A DNA stretch of 64,000 bases from Bryobacterales bacterium (lineage in GTDB: Bacteria; Acidobacteriota; Terriglobia; Bryobacterales; Bryobacteraceae), in assembly GCA_020854055.1 (NCBI GenBank), contig JADZGD010000020.1, positions 93,985 to 157,984 on the forward strand, given 5' to 3'. A model generated the notes under the pieces. The model searched no databases. It was not told the DNA's origin and saw only the letters and a list, made by a program, of their open reading frames with translations. Positions within the stretch are counted from its first letter, which is position 1, and every line of letters begins with the position of its first letter. This document shows positions 26,840-36,364 of this stretch, in pieces. A program made the position numbers and the translations under genes.

Positions 26840-28282
26840 TCAGTACTTGAGATAGACGGTCTTGTAGTCCGTGTAAAATTCCAGCGCCGCCGGACCCTGC
26901 TCCTTGGGGCCAAAACTGGAATCCTTGGTTCCACCGAACGGAAGCTGATACTCGACGCCGGCGCTCGGCAGGTTCACTGTCACCAGGCCGGCGTCGATCT
27001 TCTGAAGATAGTCGAAGACCCGGGAGACGTTGGTCGTCTGGATTGATGCCGCCAACCCTAATGGAACTTCATTGGCAATCTTAAGGGCATCTTCGAAATC
27101 GCGGGCGCGCATCACCGCCAGCACCGGCCCGAACACTTCTTCCTGCGCCAGCCGCATGTTGCTGGTGACGCCGGCAAACACGGTGGGCTCCACGAAGTAG
27201 CCTTGGTCGTACTCTCCGCCCGCCAGCCGGTTCCCTCCACACAGCGGCGCGCCGCACTCCTGTTTCGCGATGTGGATGTAATCAAGGTCTGTTTGGAGCT
27301 GGGCGGCGTCGATCGCCGGTCCGATCTCGACGCCCGGCTTCATCCCGTCGCCGACGCGAAGATTTCGGGTCCGCTCCACCAGCGCCTCGACAAACCGGTC
27401 GTGGATGGTATCTTCGACAATCACCCGGCTGGTGGCGGTGCACTTCTGTCCGGTGGAAAAGAACGCCGCGTTGACGGTATTTTCCACCGCCAGGTTGAAG
27501 TCGGCATCGGCCAGCACAATGGTGGGGTTCTTGCCGCCCATTTCCAGTTGAATACGCAACCGCCGGCGCGACGCCCGCTCATGCAGCCAGTGCCCCACCG
27601 AACAGGAACCAGTGAACGAAATGGCTTTTAGCTCAGGGACGTCCACCAGCGCCTCGCCCAACGCGGCGCCCGAACCGGCGATGAAGTTCACCACGCCCTT
27701 GGGAATTCCCGCCTGGTGGCAGGCTTCCACAATGCGCCAGGCGCTCAACGGCGCGGCCGATGCGGGTTTCAAAATTACGGTGTTTCCGGCGATCAGCGCG
27801 GGGGCGAGCTTCCAGGCCGGAATCGCGCTGGGGAAGTTCCATGGCGTTACCAGTCCCACCACGCCCAGCGGCTTGCGGAAGGCGAACGTGTGCACGCGAA
27901 CGCGCTCGGATGGCGTCAAAACACCACTCATCCGGGAGCCTTCGCCGGCGAAGTAGCGGAAGATGTTGATAGACCGGCGCACCTCGCCGCGCGATTCGGC
28001 CAGCGTCTTGCCCTCTTCGCGCGTCATGTCGGCCGCGAGTTGCTCCAGCCGCGCTTCGAGCAGATCTGCCACTTTGAACAGCAGATTGCCGCGCGCCGGC
28101 GCCGGCATGGCGGACCACTCCGGAAAGGCTGCCGCGGCGGCGGTGGCGGCCCTTGTCACGTCGGCCGGCGAGCCTTTGACGTGAAGCCCGGCTAGTTCGC
28201 TGATGCGCGCCGGGTTGCGGTTTTCAAACGTTTCTCCGCCCACCCACTCGCCGTTGATGTAGTTGTGAAATGTCTCCACCAT
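26840..28282 (-). CDS. NAD(P)-dependent aldehyde dehydrogenase, probable 2-oxoglutarate semialdehyde dehydrogenase
   Basis: A 480-aa ALDH superfamily enzyme. TPWNFPSAIPAWKLAPALI and SFTGSCSVGHWL form the cofactor site. The general base Glu is in QLEMGGKNP, catalytic Cys281 in STGQKCTATSRV, and EEVFGPVLAV follows. The closest recognisable pattern is the 2-oxoglutarate semialdehyde (2,5-dioxopentanoate) dehydrogenase group, and the next gene encodes an FAH-family enzyme that could supply this substrate. The pair would convert a 2-keto-3-deoxy sugar acid to 2-oxoglutarate. Upstream sugar dehydrogenase and dehydratase genes are not in the window. Confidence 0.85.
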   Translation of the reverse strand: MVETFHNYINGEWVGGETFENRNPARISELAGLHVKGSPADVTRAATAAAAAFPEWSAMPAPARGNLLFKVADLLEARLEQLAADMTREEGKTLAESRGEVRRSINIFRYFAGEGSRMSGVLTPSERVRVHTFAFRKPLGVVGLVTPWNFPSAIPAWKLAPALIAGNTVILKPASAAPLSAWRIVEACHQAGIPKGVVNFIAGSGAALGEALVDVPELKAISFTGSCSVGHWLHERASRRRLRIQLEMGGKNPTIVLADADFNLAVENTVNAAFFSTGQKCTATSRVIVEDTIHDRFVEALVERTRNLRVGDGMKPGVEIGPAIDAAQLQTDLDYIHIAKQECGAPLCGGNRLAGGEYDQGYFVEPTVFAGVTSNMRLAQEEVFGPVLAVMRARDFEDALKIANEVPLGLAASIQTTNVSRVFDYLQKIDAGLVTVNLPSAGVEYQLPFGGTKDSSFGPKEQGPAALEFYTDYKTVYLKY

Positions 28283-28308
28283 CGGGATTCTTCCATCCAG
28301 CGCGGCAG

Positions 28309-28875
28309 CTAGAATTTTACCTGAGGCGCGGTGCGCGCGCCGGCATCGGCCTTGAAATAAGCATCGTTGCGCTGGAAGCCGAACAGCCCTGCCGCCAGGT
28401 TGGCCGGGAACAGCTCGATGCTGGTGTTGTACTTCTGCACCGCCTCATTGTACTTGCGGCGCTCAACGGCGATGCGATTTTCAGTCCCGGCAAGTTCGTC
28501 CTGCAGGTGCAGGAAGTTTTCGTTGGCCTTCAGGTTCGGGTAGTTTTCCACCACCACCAGCAGGCGTCCCAAAGCGCCGTCCAATTGGTTGTTCGCCGCG
28601 ATTTTTTCCTGCGGGTTGCGGGCGCCCACCAATGCCGCGCGCGCGTTGGCCACCGCCTGAATGGCGCCTTCCTCGTGCTTGGCGAAGCCCTTCACCGTTT
28701 CCACCAGGTTCGGAATCAGGTCGGCGCGCCGTTGCATGGCGACGTCCACCTGTGCCCACTTGCCGTTGATGTCTTCGCGCGCCACCACCAGGTCGTTGCG
28801 CATTCCCATCATCCAACCGCCGAAAATCAGCGCGATGAGGACCAGAACTCCAATTACGATCAGGGCAACTTTCAT
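28309..28875 (-). CDS. LemA family protein
   Basis: A 188-aa protein with an N-terminal hydrophobic helix (VALIVIGVLVLIALIFGGWM) followed by the LemA helical bundle: WAQVDVAMQRRADLIPNLVETVKG, ARAALVGARNPQEKIAANNQ, LLVVVENYPNLKANENFLHLQ and ELAGTENRIAVERRKYNEAV. The final segment (FGFQRNDAYFKADAGARTAP) is the typical end. LemA proteins are membrane-anchored and function is unsettled. Co-occurrence with a TPM-domain gene, here two genes upstream, is a well-known pairing. Confidence 0.92.
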   Translation of the reverse strand: MKVALIVIGVLVLIALIFGGWMMGMRNDLVVAREDINGKWAQVDVAMQRRADLIPNLVETVKGFAKHEEGAIQAVANARAALVGARNPQEKIAANNQLDGALGRLLVVVENYPNLKANENFLHLQDELAGTENRIAVERRKYNEAVQKYNTSIELFPANLAAGLFGFQRNDAYFKADAGARTAPQVKF

Positions 28876-28884
28876 CTCAAGGAC

Positions 28885-29595
28885 CTACCTCTCCATGCGA
28901 TCCACAAAATCAACGGCAACGTGAATCTGCTTTAGATAATTTTCAAACAGCGGAACTGCATCCACCTGCTTCAGCTTCAGCCTGCCTTCCCTCAAGTCCA
29001 GCAAAACGCCGAACGGAGCGGCGTCCAGGCCGCAGACAGCGTGCGCCTGCTCAATCAGTTCCCGTTTCTTGAGGCTTCCCGGTTGGTTCGCCAGCAGCAG
29101 GGAATGGCGAATGAGTACGCAAAACGTCGAGATCGAATCCATCATCAGCCGCAGCAGCAATTCCTTGTCGGAAAGAACGCCGCCGGCCTTCTGCCGCAGC
29201 CGGATCAGTTTCGCTCGCAACTCGTACTCTACTCGCGCGCGGTAGTAGGCGTTGTCGATCGCCAGGCCGGCCACCACGTCTTCGCCGTACAGCACGCGGC
29301 GCTGTTCGCGCATGTCGTGAAACTCGATGGGGAAGCAGTCGGTGGCGGTACGTACCTCCTCGGCGCTCAGCAGCAGCGGAGCGGGGTTGTTGCGCTCCCG
29401 CCACCAGCGGAAGATGGGTTCCGATTCGGCGATCTCGCGGGTGGTGATCTCGCGCAGAACGCAAAGGACGTTCAGGTCGGAGAACTTCCCGTGGTGGTCG
29501 CCGCTGGCCGCCGACCCGTAGAGAATGGCCGAAACCAACCGTTCCTGATAAGACTTCTTCAGCCGTCCGACCAGTTCGTCAAGGATGTCTGCCAT
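28885..29595 (-). CDS. Nucleotidyltransferase-fold protein with helical C-terminal domain
   Basis: About 236 aa from ATG 29595. The N-terminal Pol-beta-like fold has LVSAILYGSAASGDHHGKFSDLN (GS followed by a single SD rather than DxD), so only one acidic residue is clear. The C-terminal ~120 residues are helical (RARVEYELRAKLIRLRQKAGG and FCVLIRHSLLLANQP), like MNT/HEPN-type domains. It could be an adenylyltransferase acting on protein or RNA, or an inactive form. It sits between the TPM gene and lemA with 7 and 9 nt gaps, which is unusual company for this fold. Longer in-frame starts would run into the TPM gene. Confidence 0.75.
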   Translation of the reverse strand: MADILDELVGRLKKSYQERLVSAILYGSAASGDHHGKFSDLNVLCVLREITTREIAESEPIFRWWRERNNPAPLLLSAEEVRTATDCFPIEFHDMREQRRVLYGEDVVAGLAIDNAYYRARVEYELRAKLIRLRQKAGGVLSDKELLLRLMMDSISTFCVLIRHSLLLANQPGSLKKRELIEQAHAVCGLDAAPFGVLLDLREGRLKLKQVDAVPLFENYLKQIHVAVDFVDRMER

Positions 29596-29602
29596 ATGGA
29601 GC

Positions 29603-30394
29603 CTACCAGTCGCTCGATGCGCCTCCGCCTCCCGAATCCCCGCCGCCGAATCCTCCAAAGCCGCCACCCGAGTCGTAGCCGCCGAAACCACCGCCGCCGC
29701 CACCCCAGCCGCGGCCGCCACGGCCCAGTAACCCGCCGAGGATCAGACCCGGCAGGAAGCCTCCGCCGCCTCCTCGATACCCACCGCCTCCCCGGCCGCC
29801 GGAAAGCCCGAAGAAGACCAGCAGGGCAATCCCGCCCAGGATCACCGGCCAAGGCAAGCTGCTACTGCCCGAGGGCGCTCTTCGCCGTCCCGCCAGCGGC
29901 TCGATTCGCACGCCCTTTTCTTTGGCGATGCGGTCGCCGATGGCCTGCGCAGCCACCATCAGCGCCTCACCGTAGCGGTTCTCCCGCAGTGCCGGGCGCA
30001 TATCGCGGAGCAGTTCGCCCGCATAGCCGTCCGGTATGATCGGCTCCAGGCCATATCCCACTTCAAGACGGCTCCGGCGATCCCCGGTCACCAGCAAAAG
30101 CATGATGCCGGTGTCTTGCCCCTTCTTACCAACCCCCCACTTGCGAAACAGCGAGTTGGCTACGTCTTCCACCGGTTCGCCATCGAGCGTGGGAACCGTC
30201 ACCAGCGCAATCTGTGCGCCAGTTGCCTGCTCCAGTTCGGCGCCGTAACGCTCCAACTGGCTACGCGAGGCCGCGTCGACAACACCGGAAAAATCACTCA
30301 CGTATCCCTGCGGCTTCAGATTCGTGAGATCGAATGCAACAGCGACCCCCGCCAGCGCCGCAAGCGCCAGCAAGGACCGCATAACAGTCTTCAT
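29603..30394 (-). CDS. TPM-domain membrane protein with glycine-rich tail
   Basis: A 263-aa protein with a signal peptide, a TPM domain (about 25-150: GYVSDFSGVVDAASRSQLER, IALVTVPTLDGEPVEDVANS and NSLFRKWGVGKKGQDTGIML with RSRLEVGYGLE) and one transmembrane helix (VILGGIALLVFFGLSG). It ends in a long Gly-rich tail with Phe/Tyr/Trp ending SSDW. This matches YgcG-like proteins paired with LemA. The TPM domain is extracytoplasmic and has been linked to photosystem or membrane-protein turnover in other phyla. Here it is probably the first gene of the TPM-nucleotidyltransferase-lemA group. Confidence 0.9.
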   Translation of the reverse strand: MKTVMRSLLALAALAGVAVAFDLTNLKPQGYVSDFSGVVDAASRSQLERYGAELEQATGAQIALVTVPTLDGEPVEDVANSLFRKWGVGKKGQDTGIMLLLVTGDRRSRLEVGYGLEPIIPDGYAGELLRDMRPALRENRYGEALMVAAQAIGDRIAKEKGVRIEPLAGRRRAPSGSSSLPWPVILGGIALLVFFGLSGGRGGGGYRGGGGGFLPGLILGGLLGRGGRGWGGGGGGFGGYDSGGGFGGFGGGDSGGGGASSDW

Positions 30395-30471
30395 CAGATT
30401 GGCAATTTCAGTGTACTACGCGGGCTCTTTGAGGCACCGGAGAGCACCACGCCCGGCAGGGGTAGAGCCAT

Positions 30472-31758
30472 TCAGCAGGCCAGATCCTCGCGCTCCAGCG
30501 TCAGGCCTTCCAGGTTACCAAGCACGGTGGCCGCCACACACTCGGGCCGGAAGAAACTCTGGGCGATCTGTTGGATTTGGCCGGCGGTTACGGCTTCAAT
30601 GCTCTCCACCAGTTCGTCCAGACTGAAGAAACGGTCGAAGAACATCTCCTGCCGGGCAAGGTTGCCCATGCGGCTTGATGTCGATTCCAAGCCGAGCATC
30701 AGCGAGCCTTTCAGATAGTCCTTGGCGCGCCGCAACTCGTCTTCCGGGATCAGTTCGTTCTTGAGGATGCGCAACTCCCCCATCACCAGGTCCACCACTT
30801 TACGAACCGACTCGATCGACGTTCCGGCATAGATCAACAGGCAGCCCGTATCCCGGAAGAGGCTCAATTCCGAAAAGACGGAGTAGGCCAGGCCACGCTT
30901 TTCCCGGATGTTCTGGAATAGCCGTGAACTCATACCGCCGCCGAGCAGCGTATTCAGCGCATAGCAGGCGAAACGCAGATGGTGCGCCATCTCGTAGGAG
31001 GGTACCCCCAGGCACAAGTGCACCTGCTCCAGCGACTTCTTGTTCTTCAGAACGATGGCGGGGTGGGATACCGTCTGCCCGCGCTCGCGGACAAAGCCAT
31101 TCACCGGCAGCGTATCAAACCGTTCGCGGGCAAGCTTTACCAGGGACTCGTGCTCCAGGTGGCCCGCGGCGGTGATCGAGATGTTGCCCGGGGCGTAGAT
31201 CCGGGAAAAAAACTCGCGCAGCCGGTCCGCATTGAAGCTGCGGATCGTGTGCCGGGTCCCGAGAATGGGGCGTCCCAGCGGTTGGCCCTTCCAGAAGTTG
31301 CTGGTGAAGGTCTCATGCGCCAGGTACTCGGGGTTATCCTGCTCCATTTTCAGTTCTTCGAGAATGACGCCCTTTTCCTTCTCGATATCCTCCGCCTGGA
31401 ACATGGGATTGAGCACCAGGTCCGATAGCACGTCAAAGGCTACGGGCAGGTGTTCGTCCAGCACCTTGGTGTTATAACTGACCAGTTCCTTGGAGGTGAA
31501 GGCGTCCAGGTTGCCGCCGATCGAATCCACGGAGCGGGCAATCTCCTCGGCCGAGCGTGCCGTTGTTCCCTTGAACAGCATGTGCTCGATGAAGTGCGAG
31601 ATGCCGCTTTCCTCCGGCCGCTCCTGGCGGGAGCCGGTGCCGATCCAGATACCCACGGAAACCGAGCGCACGTGGGGCATCGTTTCGGTGAGTACCGGAA
31701 TTCCGTTGGCAAGCCTTGTAAGAGCGATCTCGCGTGGTATCGTTGCAGTTTCCAGCAT
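30472..31758 (-). CDS. M16-family zinc peptidase (processing-peptidase-like)
   Basis: A 428-aa single-chain M16 peptidase. The inverted zinc motif HFIEH is at residues 55-59, and the distal Glu is in [20 protein letters not shown]. The Arg/Tyr region is [20 protein letters not shown]. The C-terminal half is the second M16 domain ([20 protein letters not shown]). Length and layout fit the bacterial mitochondrial-processing-peptidase-like group. The substrate is unknown. The start is divergent from rlmN, with 98 nt between. Confidence 0.93.
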   Translation of the reverse strand: MLETATIPREIALTRLANGIPVLTETMPHVRSVSVGIWIGTGSRQERPEESGISHFIEHMLFKGTTARSAEEIARSVDSIGGNLDAFTSKELVSYNTKVLDEHLPVAFDVLSDLVLNPMFQAEDIEKEKGVILEELKMEQDNPEYLAHETFTSNFWKGQPLGRPILGTRHTIRSFNADRLREFFSRIYAPGNISITAAGHLEHESLVKLARERFDTLPVNGFVRERGQTVSHPAIVLKNKKSLEQVHLCLGVPSYEMAHHLRFACYALNTLLGGGMSSRLFQNIREKRGLAYSVFSELSLFRDTGCLLIYAGTSIESVRKVVDLVMGELRILKNELIPEDELRRAKDYLKGSLMLGLESTSSRMGNLARQEMFFDRFFSLDELVESIEAVTAGQIQQIAQSFFRPECVAATVLGNLEGLTLEREDLAC

Positions 31759-31856
31759 GGGGAGTGAACGGCAGACCCTTTAATTTTACCATTGGGCCCG
31801 GTTCCGGAGGCCCACAGGACAAGGCGGTGGCGGCGCGGCTGATAAAATCGAGGAAG

Positions 31857-32906
31857 ATGGCACCGGAGTTAGTGGGTCTGGATCTGGCCGAACTGGAGGA
31901 TCTTCTCGGCGCCGGAGAGCCTCGTTTTCGCGCCCGCCAGCTCTTTGAGGGAATCTACCGCCAGCGGGCCGTTTCTCCCCTGGAGATCTCCGGCCTGCCC
32001 ATGGCTTTACGCCAGAGTCTGGCGGCCCATCCGGTGGGCCACCCGCAGTGCCAGTCCCGTTTCGAATCGGTGGATGGCACGCGGCGCTATCTGCTCGGAC
32101 TCTCCGATGGCCGCACGATCGAATCGGTGCTGATGCCCGAACTACGGCGCGACACCATCTGCATTTCCAGCCAGGTGGGATGTCCGGTGAATTGCCGCTT
32201 CTGCCTCACGGCGCTGATGGGGTTGGAGCGGAACCTTACCGCTGGCGAGATTCTTGGCCAGGTGCTTTATGTACTGCGCGACAACGGTTTGCGGCCCGAG
32301 GATGGACGCGTCAACGTCGTGGTGATGGGTATGGGGGAGCCGTTGTTGAACCTGGCGAATGTGCTCAAGGCCACCCGGCTGCTTACCGATCCCGAAGGCA
32401 TCGCGCTCTCGCCGCGGCGCATTACCGTCTCCACCTCCGGTGTGATTCCGAAAATCATCGAACTTGGCGAAGCCGAGGTGCGGCCGAAACTGGCCATCTC
32501 GCTGAACGCTTCCAACGAAGAGCAGCGCAGGGAGTTGATGCCGATTACCCGCAAGTATCATCTGAAGGAGTTGATCGAGGCCTGCCACCGCTATCCCCTG
32601 CGCCCGTGGGAACGGCTAACCTTCGAGTATGTCCTGCTGAAGGATGTCAACGATTCGGCGGCCGATGCCAAACGCGTCGTGCAACTGCTTGCGAACCTCA
32701 GGGCGACGGTCAACCTGATCGCGCTGAACCCCGGTCCTGGCATCGCATTCGATACGCCGGAGCCGGAGCGCATCCACTCTTTTCAGCAGATTGTACGCCG
32801 CGCCGTGCCCTGTTTTGTGCGCAAGCCGCGCGGACGCGATATCTATGCCGCCTGCGGTCAACTGAAGCGGATGTCGGGGGACACCGCGCTCGTTCCGCTG
32901 CGGTAA
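31857..32906 (+). CDS. rlmN: RlmN, dual-specificity 23S rRNA/tRNA adenine C2-methyltransferase
   Basis: A radical SAM enzyme that methylates A2503 of 23S rRNA and A37 of some tRNAs. From ATG 31857 the protein is 349 aa. The cluster motif CPVNCRFC has its cysteines at 109, 113 and 116. [29 protein letters not shown] and [15 protein letters not shown] follow. The resolving Cys333 lies near the end in AACGQLK. The chosen ATG follows an AGGAAG that sits very close to it. A longer in-frame version exists upstream but lacks similarity. The 3' end overlaps the sulfatase by 49 nt. Confidence 0.95.
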   Translation: MAPELVGLDLAELEDLLGAGEPRFRARQLFEGIYRQRAVSPLEISGLPMALRQSLAAHPVGHPQCQSRFESVDGTRRYLLGLSDGRTIESVLMPELRRDTICISSQVGCPVNCRFCLTALMGLERNLTAGEILGQVLYVLRDNGLRPEDGRVNVVVMGMGEPLLNLANVLKATRLLTDPEGIALSPRRITVSTSGVIPKIIELGEAEVRPKLAISLNASNEEQRRELMPITRKYHLKELIEACHRYPLRPWERLTFEYVLLKDVNDSAADAKRVVQLLANLRATVNLIALNPGPGIAFDTPEPERIHSFQQIVRRAVPCFVRKPRGRDIYAACGQLKRMSGDTALVPLR

Positions 32907-34321
32907 TTGGGGTTTGGCACGGGCATCTGCGCCCCCACGGAGCGTCTCCACCCGGCGAGCCGGGCCCGCAACTCGCGGTTCTTGGCTGGAAGCGCGGCCG
33001 AAAGGTCCTGCTTCTCGCCAAGGTCTTCGGCCAGATTGTAGAGTTCGGTTCGGCCGTCTTCCAGGAACTCGAGCAGTTTAAAATCACCGGCCCGAATCGC
33101 GCTTACCGGCGTGGTGGTGGGGTAGTAGTGCGGAAAATGGAAGAACAGCGCATCGCGGTTCAACCTGGTTTGCGGCCGCCGCAGCAGATCCGTCAACGTA
33201 AGCCCGTCCAGCCCGCCTGTGTACTCGGGAGTTCCCCTCATACGGGCTGCGTCAAGCAGCGTCCGGAACAGGTCCATCGTGACGACCGGCTCCTTCGATA
33301 CCGAGCCTGGCGTGGTTACTCCCGGCCAGCGCACCATCAGCGGTACCCGCACGCCGCCTTCGTAGAGCGAGCCCTTGCCTGACCGTAGCGGCGAGTTGTC
33401 GGTAACCGGCTCGTTGCGCCATGGATTGACGACGCCGCCATTGTCCGAGGCAAAGATCACCACCGTGCGATCCGTCATGCCATCTTCGTCGATTTTGCGC
33501 AGTACCCGGCCCACACTCTCGTCCAAGCTGGCCACCATGGCGGCGTACTTGAAGTTGGTGTGATGCATGCCCGGCTTCAGGCGAAGCTTGTAACGCTCCA
33601 CCAGTGCCGGTTTGCCCTCCACCGGCGTGTGCACTGCGTAGTGCGCCAGGTAGAGAAAATAGGGCTGGCGGCCGGCCTTGTCCATCACCTTCAGCGCCTC
33701 GGTCGTCAACCGGTCGGTCAAATACTCGCCGGGATGGCCGAACTCCAGGTGCGGTACGTAGCGAAACTCGCCGCCATAGTTGCGAGTGCCGGTATAGGGG
33801 TAAAAGTAGGTCTGCGGAGCGCCCCAGAAGGTTCCACCGATGTTGACATCGAATCCCTGCGCCTCGGGGTAATAACCGGCCGTGCCCAGGTGCCACTTGC
33901 CGATCAGCGCATTCAGGTAGCCGCGCGCGCGCAGCGCGTCCGCCACGGTTACCTCTTCGAGCGGCAGGTCTTCCACCGTGGCCGGCGGAATGACTTTATT
34001 GGTGTTGGGAGGGTGAGCCGCGCTTTCCAGCCAGGTGGTCATGTGCAGGCGCGCCGGATGTTTGCCCGTCATCAGCGCCGCCCGCGTGGGACTGCACACC
34101 GGCGAAGCGGCGTAGGCATCGGTGAAGCGCACGCTTTCGCGGGCCAAACGATCGATGTTTGGCGTCTCCACCAGGTCTCCGCCGTAGCAGTTCAGGTCTG
34201 ACCACCCGAAATCATCGGCCAGGACGAAGACAAGATTCAGCGGCTTGGGCGGCGGCCCCGCGCCGGCCAGCATTCCCGCCGCGGCTCCGGCCGCACATTG
34301 AACGAAGCTCCGTCTGTTCAC
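32858..34321 (-). CDS. Exported formylglycine-dependent sulfatase
   Basis: A 487-aa arylsulfatase-family enzyme. The N-terminus ([21 protein letters not shown]) looks like a twin-arginine signal. The metal site begins in [13 protein letters not shown], and the formylglycine precursor is Cys76 in [24 protein letters not shown] and VIFASDNGG complete the active site. The Cys-type motif means it needs a formylglycine-generating enzyme, which is not in this window. It probably removes sulfate esters from polysaccharide. Neighbours (ThuA, HGSNAT-like acetyltransferase, esterases) fit glycan processing. Confidence 0.92.
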   Translation of the reverse strand: MNRRSFVQCAAGAAAGMLAGAGPPPKPLNLVFVLADDFGWSDLNCYGGDLVETPNIDRLARESVRFTDAYAASPVCSPTRAALMTGKHPARLHMTTWLESAAHPPNTNKVIPPATVEDLPLEEVTVADALRARGYLNALIGKWHLGTAGYYPEAQGFDVNIGGTFWGAPQTYFYPYTGTRNYGGEFRYVPHLEFGHPGEYLTDRLTTEALKVMDKAGRQPYFLYLAHYAVHTPVEGKPALVERYKLRLKPGMHHTNFKYAAMVASLDESVGRVLRKIDEDGMTDRTVVIFASDNGGVVNPWRNEPVTDNSPLRSGKGSLYEGGVRVPLMVRWPGVTTPGSVSKEPVVTMDLFRTLLDAARMRGTPEYTGGLDGLTLTDLLRRPQTRLNRDALFFHFPHYYPTTTPVSAIRAGDFKLLEFLEDGRTELYNLAEDLGEKQDLSAALPAKNRELRARLAGWRRSVGAQMPVPNPNYRSGTSAVSPDIRFS

Positions 34322-34348
34322 TTTATTCGCTGGGCGCGGGTCCCACCG

Positions 34349-35161
34349 CTACGGCCTCGGCCGGGGAGTGGCATCGCCGTTGGTCAACTTCAAGGCCCAC
34401 TTGAGCGCTTCCAGATACATGCGCTGTACCGTAGGATTGTCCCAGGCCTCCATGGTGTGGCCGAACGTTGAGTAGAACACACGTCCGTTTCCGTAATCGC
34501 GTACCCAGGTTACGGCGAAATCCTTGTCGGTGCGCTTAACGTTCTTCTTGGTCAAATCGATCTTGTTCTCATCCAGTCGTTGCAGCACCCTCACCCGGCT
34601 GCGCGAGAAATTGCGTGGCTGGTAGATCTCGTCGCGCAGGGTGATTTCGGCCGGGAAATGCGAAGTGGCGGGAAACGTTCGATCCTCCGTGATAACCGGC
34701 GCGTTGAAGATGCCCCAGGGGTGTCCGTCGAAGTAGCCGCCGATCATCTCGCCATATTCGGGCCACTTGTAGAACGTGTCGAGCGCGCTGTGAATACCGA
34801 TGAAGCCCTTGCCGTCGTCGTGGATGAAAGAGAGCAGATCGGCTTTTTGCGAGTCATCCATATCCAGTTCGCCGGTGGTATAAAACACTACCGCGTCGAA
34901 GTAGTTCAGGTTCTTGGCGTTGGCATTGAGCTTCTTCTTGGTAAGCAGTTGCGAGTCCGTACGAATGTAGGTTTCATAGAGGCCGGTCTCGTGTCCCATG
35001 CGCTCGATGGTTGCCAGCGCGTGCGATGTCGAATCGTGCTGGAAGCCCTTTACCTCTCCGATGGCGAGCACCTTCTTCGGCGCCGCGGGCCGGTTGGACT
35101 GCGCCAGTAGCGCAATACTGCCGCTCATCAGCGCCAATCCAACAACGGATACCAATTTCAT
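34349..35161 (-). CDS. ThuA-domain (trehalose-utilisation-like) protein, exported
   Basis: A 270-aa protein with a signal peptide (MKLVSVVGLALMSGSIALLAQ) and a glutamine-amidotransferase-like ThuA fold: KVLAIGEVKGFQHDSTSHAL, FDAVVFYTTGELD, GFIGIHSALDTFYKWPEYGE and TWVRDYGNGRVFYSTFGHTM. ATG 35161 has a strong GGAGGAG site just upstream, so this start is favoured over one nine codons earlier. ThuA-like proteins accompany sugar catabolism genes, and some have been linked to keto-glycoside metabolism. The role is inferred from the family only. Confidence 0.88.
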   Translation of the reverse strand: MKLVSVVGLALMSGSIALLAQSNRPAAPKKVLAIGEVKGFQHDSTSHALATIERMGHETGLYETYIRTDSQLLTKKKLNANAKNLNYFDAVVFYTTGELDMDDSQKADLLSFIHDDGKGFIGIHSALDTFYKWPEYGEMIGGYFDGHPWGIFNAPVITEDRTFPATSHFPAEITLRDEIYQPRNFSRSRVRVLQRLDENKIDLTKKNVKRTDKDFAVTWVRDYGNGRVFYSTFGHTMEAWDNPTVQRMYLEALKWALKLTNGDATPRPRP

Positions 35162-35223
35162 CTGTGTCTCCTCCGCAATTTGCCACAATCATCTCACAAT
35201 CGCGCTGCGATAGAATCGCTCTG

Positions 35224-36363
35224 ATGGTAAGTGCCTGTTCGCCGCCCGACGCCAAGCCGGAACGTCTGACCTCGCTCGACGTCTTCCGTGGAGCGACCAT
35301 CGCGGCGATGATCCTGGTGAACAACCCTGGCGACGAGAGCCGCACCTTCGCTCCCCTGCTGCACGCAGCGTGGAGCGGCTGGACGTTCACCGACACCATC
35401 TTTCCCTCGTTTCTCTGGATCGCCGGCGTAGCCATGACCATCTCCTTCGGCCGCCGGCTGGAACGCGGCGACAGCCGCCGGAAGCTCTTCCTGCACGTGC
35501 TGAAGCGCTCGGTGATTCTCTATCTCATTGGCGTTTTCCTCGGCCTGGCCCCGGAGTTCCATTTCGCCACCGTTCGCGTGCTCGGCGTGCTGCAGCGGAT
35601 CGCTATCTGCTACCTGGCGGCATCCGCCATCTTCCTGACGGCGAAGTTGCGCGGACAGATTCTGTGGTGTGCCGCCCTGCTTGGTATCTACTCGGTGGTG
35701 ATGCTGCTCGTTCCGGTGCCGGGTGTGGGCGCGGGCAGCCTCACCCGGGAGGCGAACATGGAGCGCTACATCGACGGGCTCCTGCTTACGGGCCACATGT
35801 GGAGTCACACCCGCTACTGGGATCCGGAAGGGATCGTCAGCACTCTGCCGGCGATTTGCAGCATGTTGTTCGGAATCTTCACCGGCCACCTGCTGGCCAG
35901 CGGGCGCTCCAAACAGGAGAAGGCTGCCTGGCTGCTCAGTTCCGGTGTAGTGGGGTTGGCCATCGGCGCGTTCCTGGATAACTGGTTCATGCCCATCAAC
36001 AAGAACCTGTGGACGGTGTCTTTCGCCGTCTTCATGGCCGGCATATCAGCCAGCGGTTTCGGCCTCTGCTACTGGCTGATCGACGTCAACGGATTCAAGC
36101 GGGGCTCAAAGCCGGCGGTCGTCTTCGGCATGAACGCCATTGCCAGTTACGTGCTGGCGGATTTTATTGCCGGGCCGCTCGACATGATCCAACTCGGCCA
36201 CGGCAACGGCGTTTCCACCGCCCATGACGCGATCTTCCGCCTGTTCCAGTCGATTGTTCCAAGTGCGCAGTGGGCGTCGTTCGCATTCGCTCTCACGATT
36301 GCCGGGGCGGTCTACGTAGCCGCCTGGCTGCTGTATCGAAGGAAGATGTTCATCCGGATCTGA
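35224..36363 (+). CDS. HGSNAT/DUF5009-type membrane acetyltransferase-like protein
   Basis: A 379-aa polytopic protein (about ten helices) starting at ATG 35224. The family signature is near the N-terminus: SLDVFRGATIAAMILVNNPG, then LHAAWSGWTFTDTIFPSFLW, where the His in HAAW matches the catalytic His region of heparan-alpha-glucosaminide N-acetyltransferase. Further blocks are GVLQRIAICYLAA, RYWDPEGIVSTLPAI and VVFGMNAIASYVLADF. HGSNAT moves acetyl groups across the membrane onto glucosamine termini. The neighbouring sulfatase and esterases make a glycan role plausible. It is divergent from the ThuA gene with 62 nt between. Confidence 0.85.
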   Translation: MVSACSPPDAKPERLTSLDVFRGATIAAMILVNNPGDESRTFAPLLHAAWSGWTFTDTIFPSFLWIAGVAMTISFGRRLERGDSRRKLFLHVLKRSVILYLIGVFLGLAPEFHFATVRVLGVLQRIAICYLAASAIFLTAKLRGQILWCAALLGIYSVVMLLVPVPGVGAGSLTREANMERYIDGLLLTGHMWSHTRYWDPEGIVSTLPAICSMLFGIFTGHLLASGRSKQEKAAWLLSSGVVGLAIGAFLDNWFMPINKNLWTVSFAVFMAGISASGFGLCYWLIDVNGFKRGSKPAVVFGMNAIASYVLADFIAGPLDMIQLGHGNGVSTAHDAIFRLFQSIVPSAQWASFAFALTIAGAVYVAAWLLYRRKMFIRI

Positions 36364-36364
36364 A

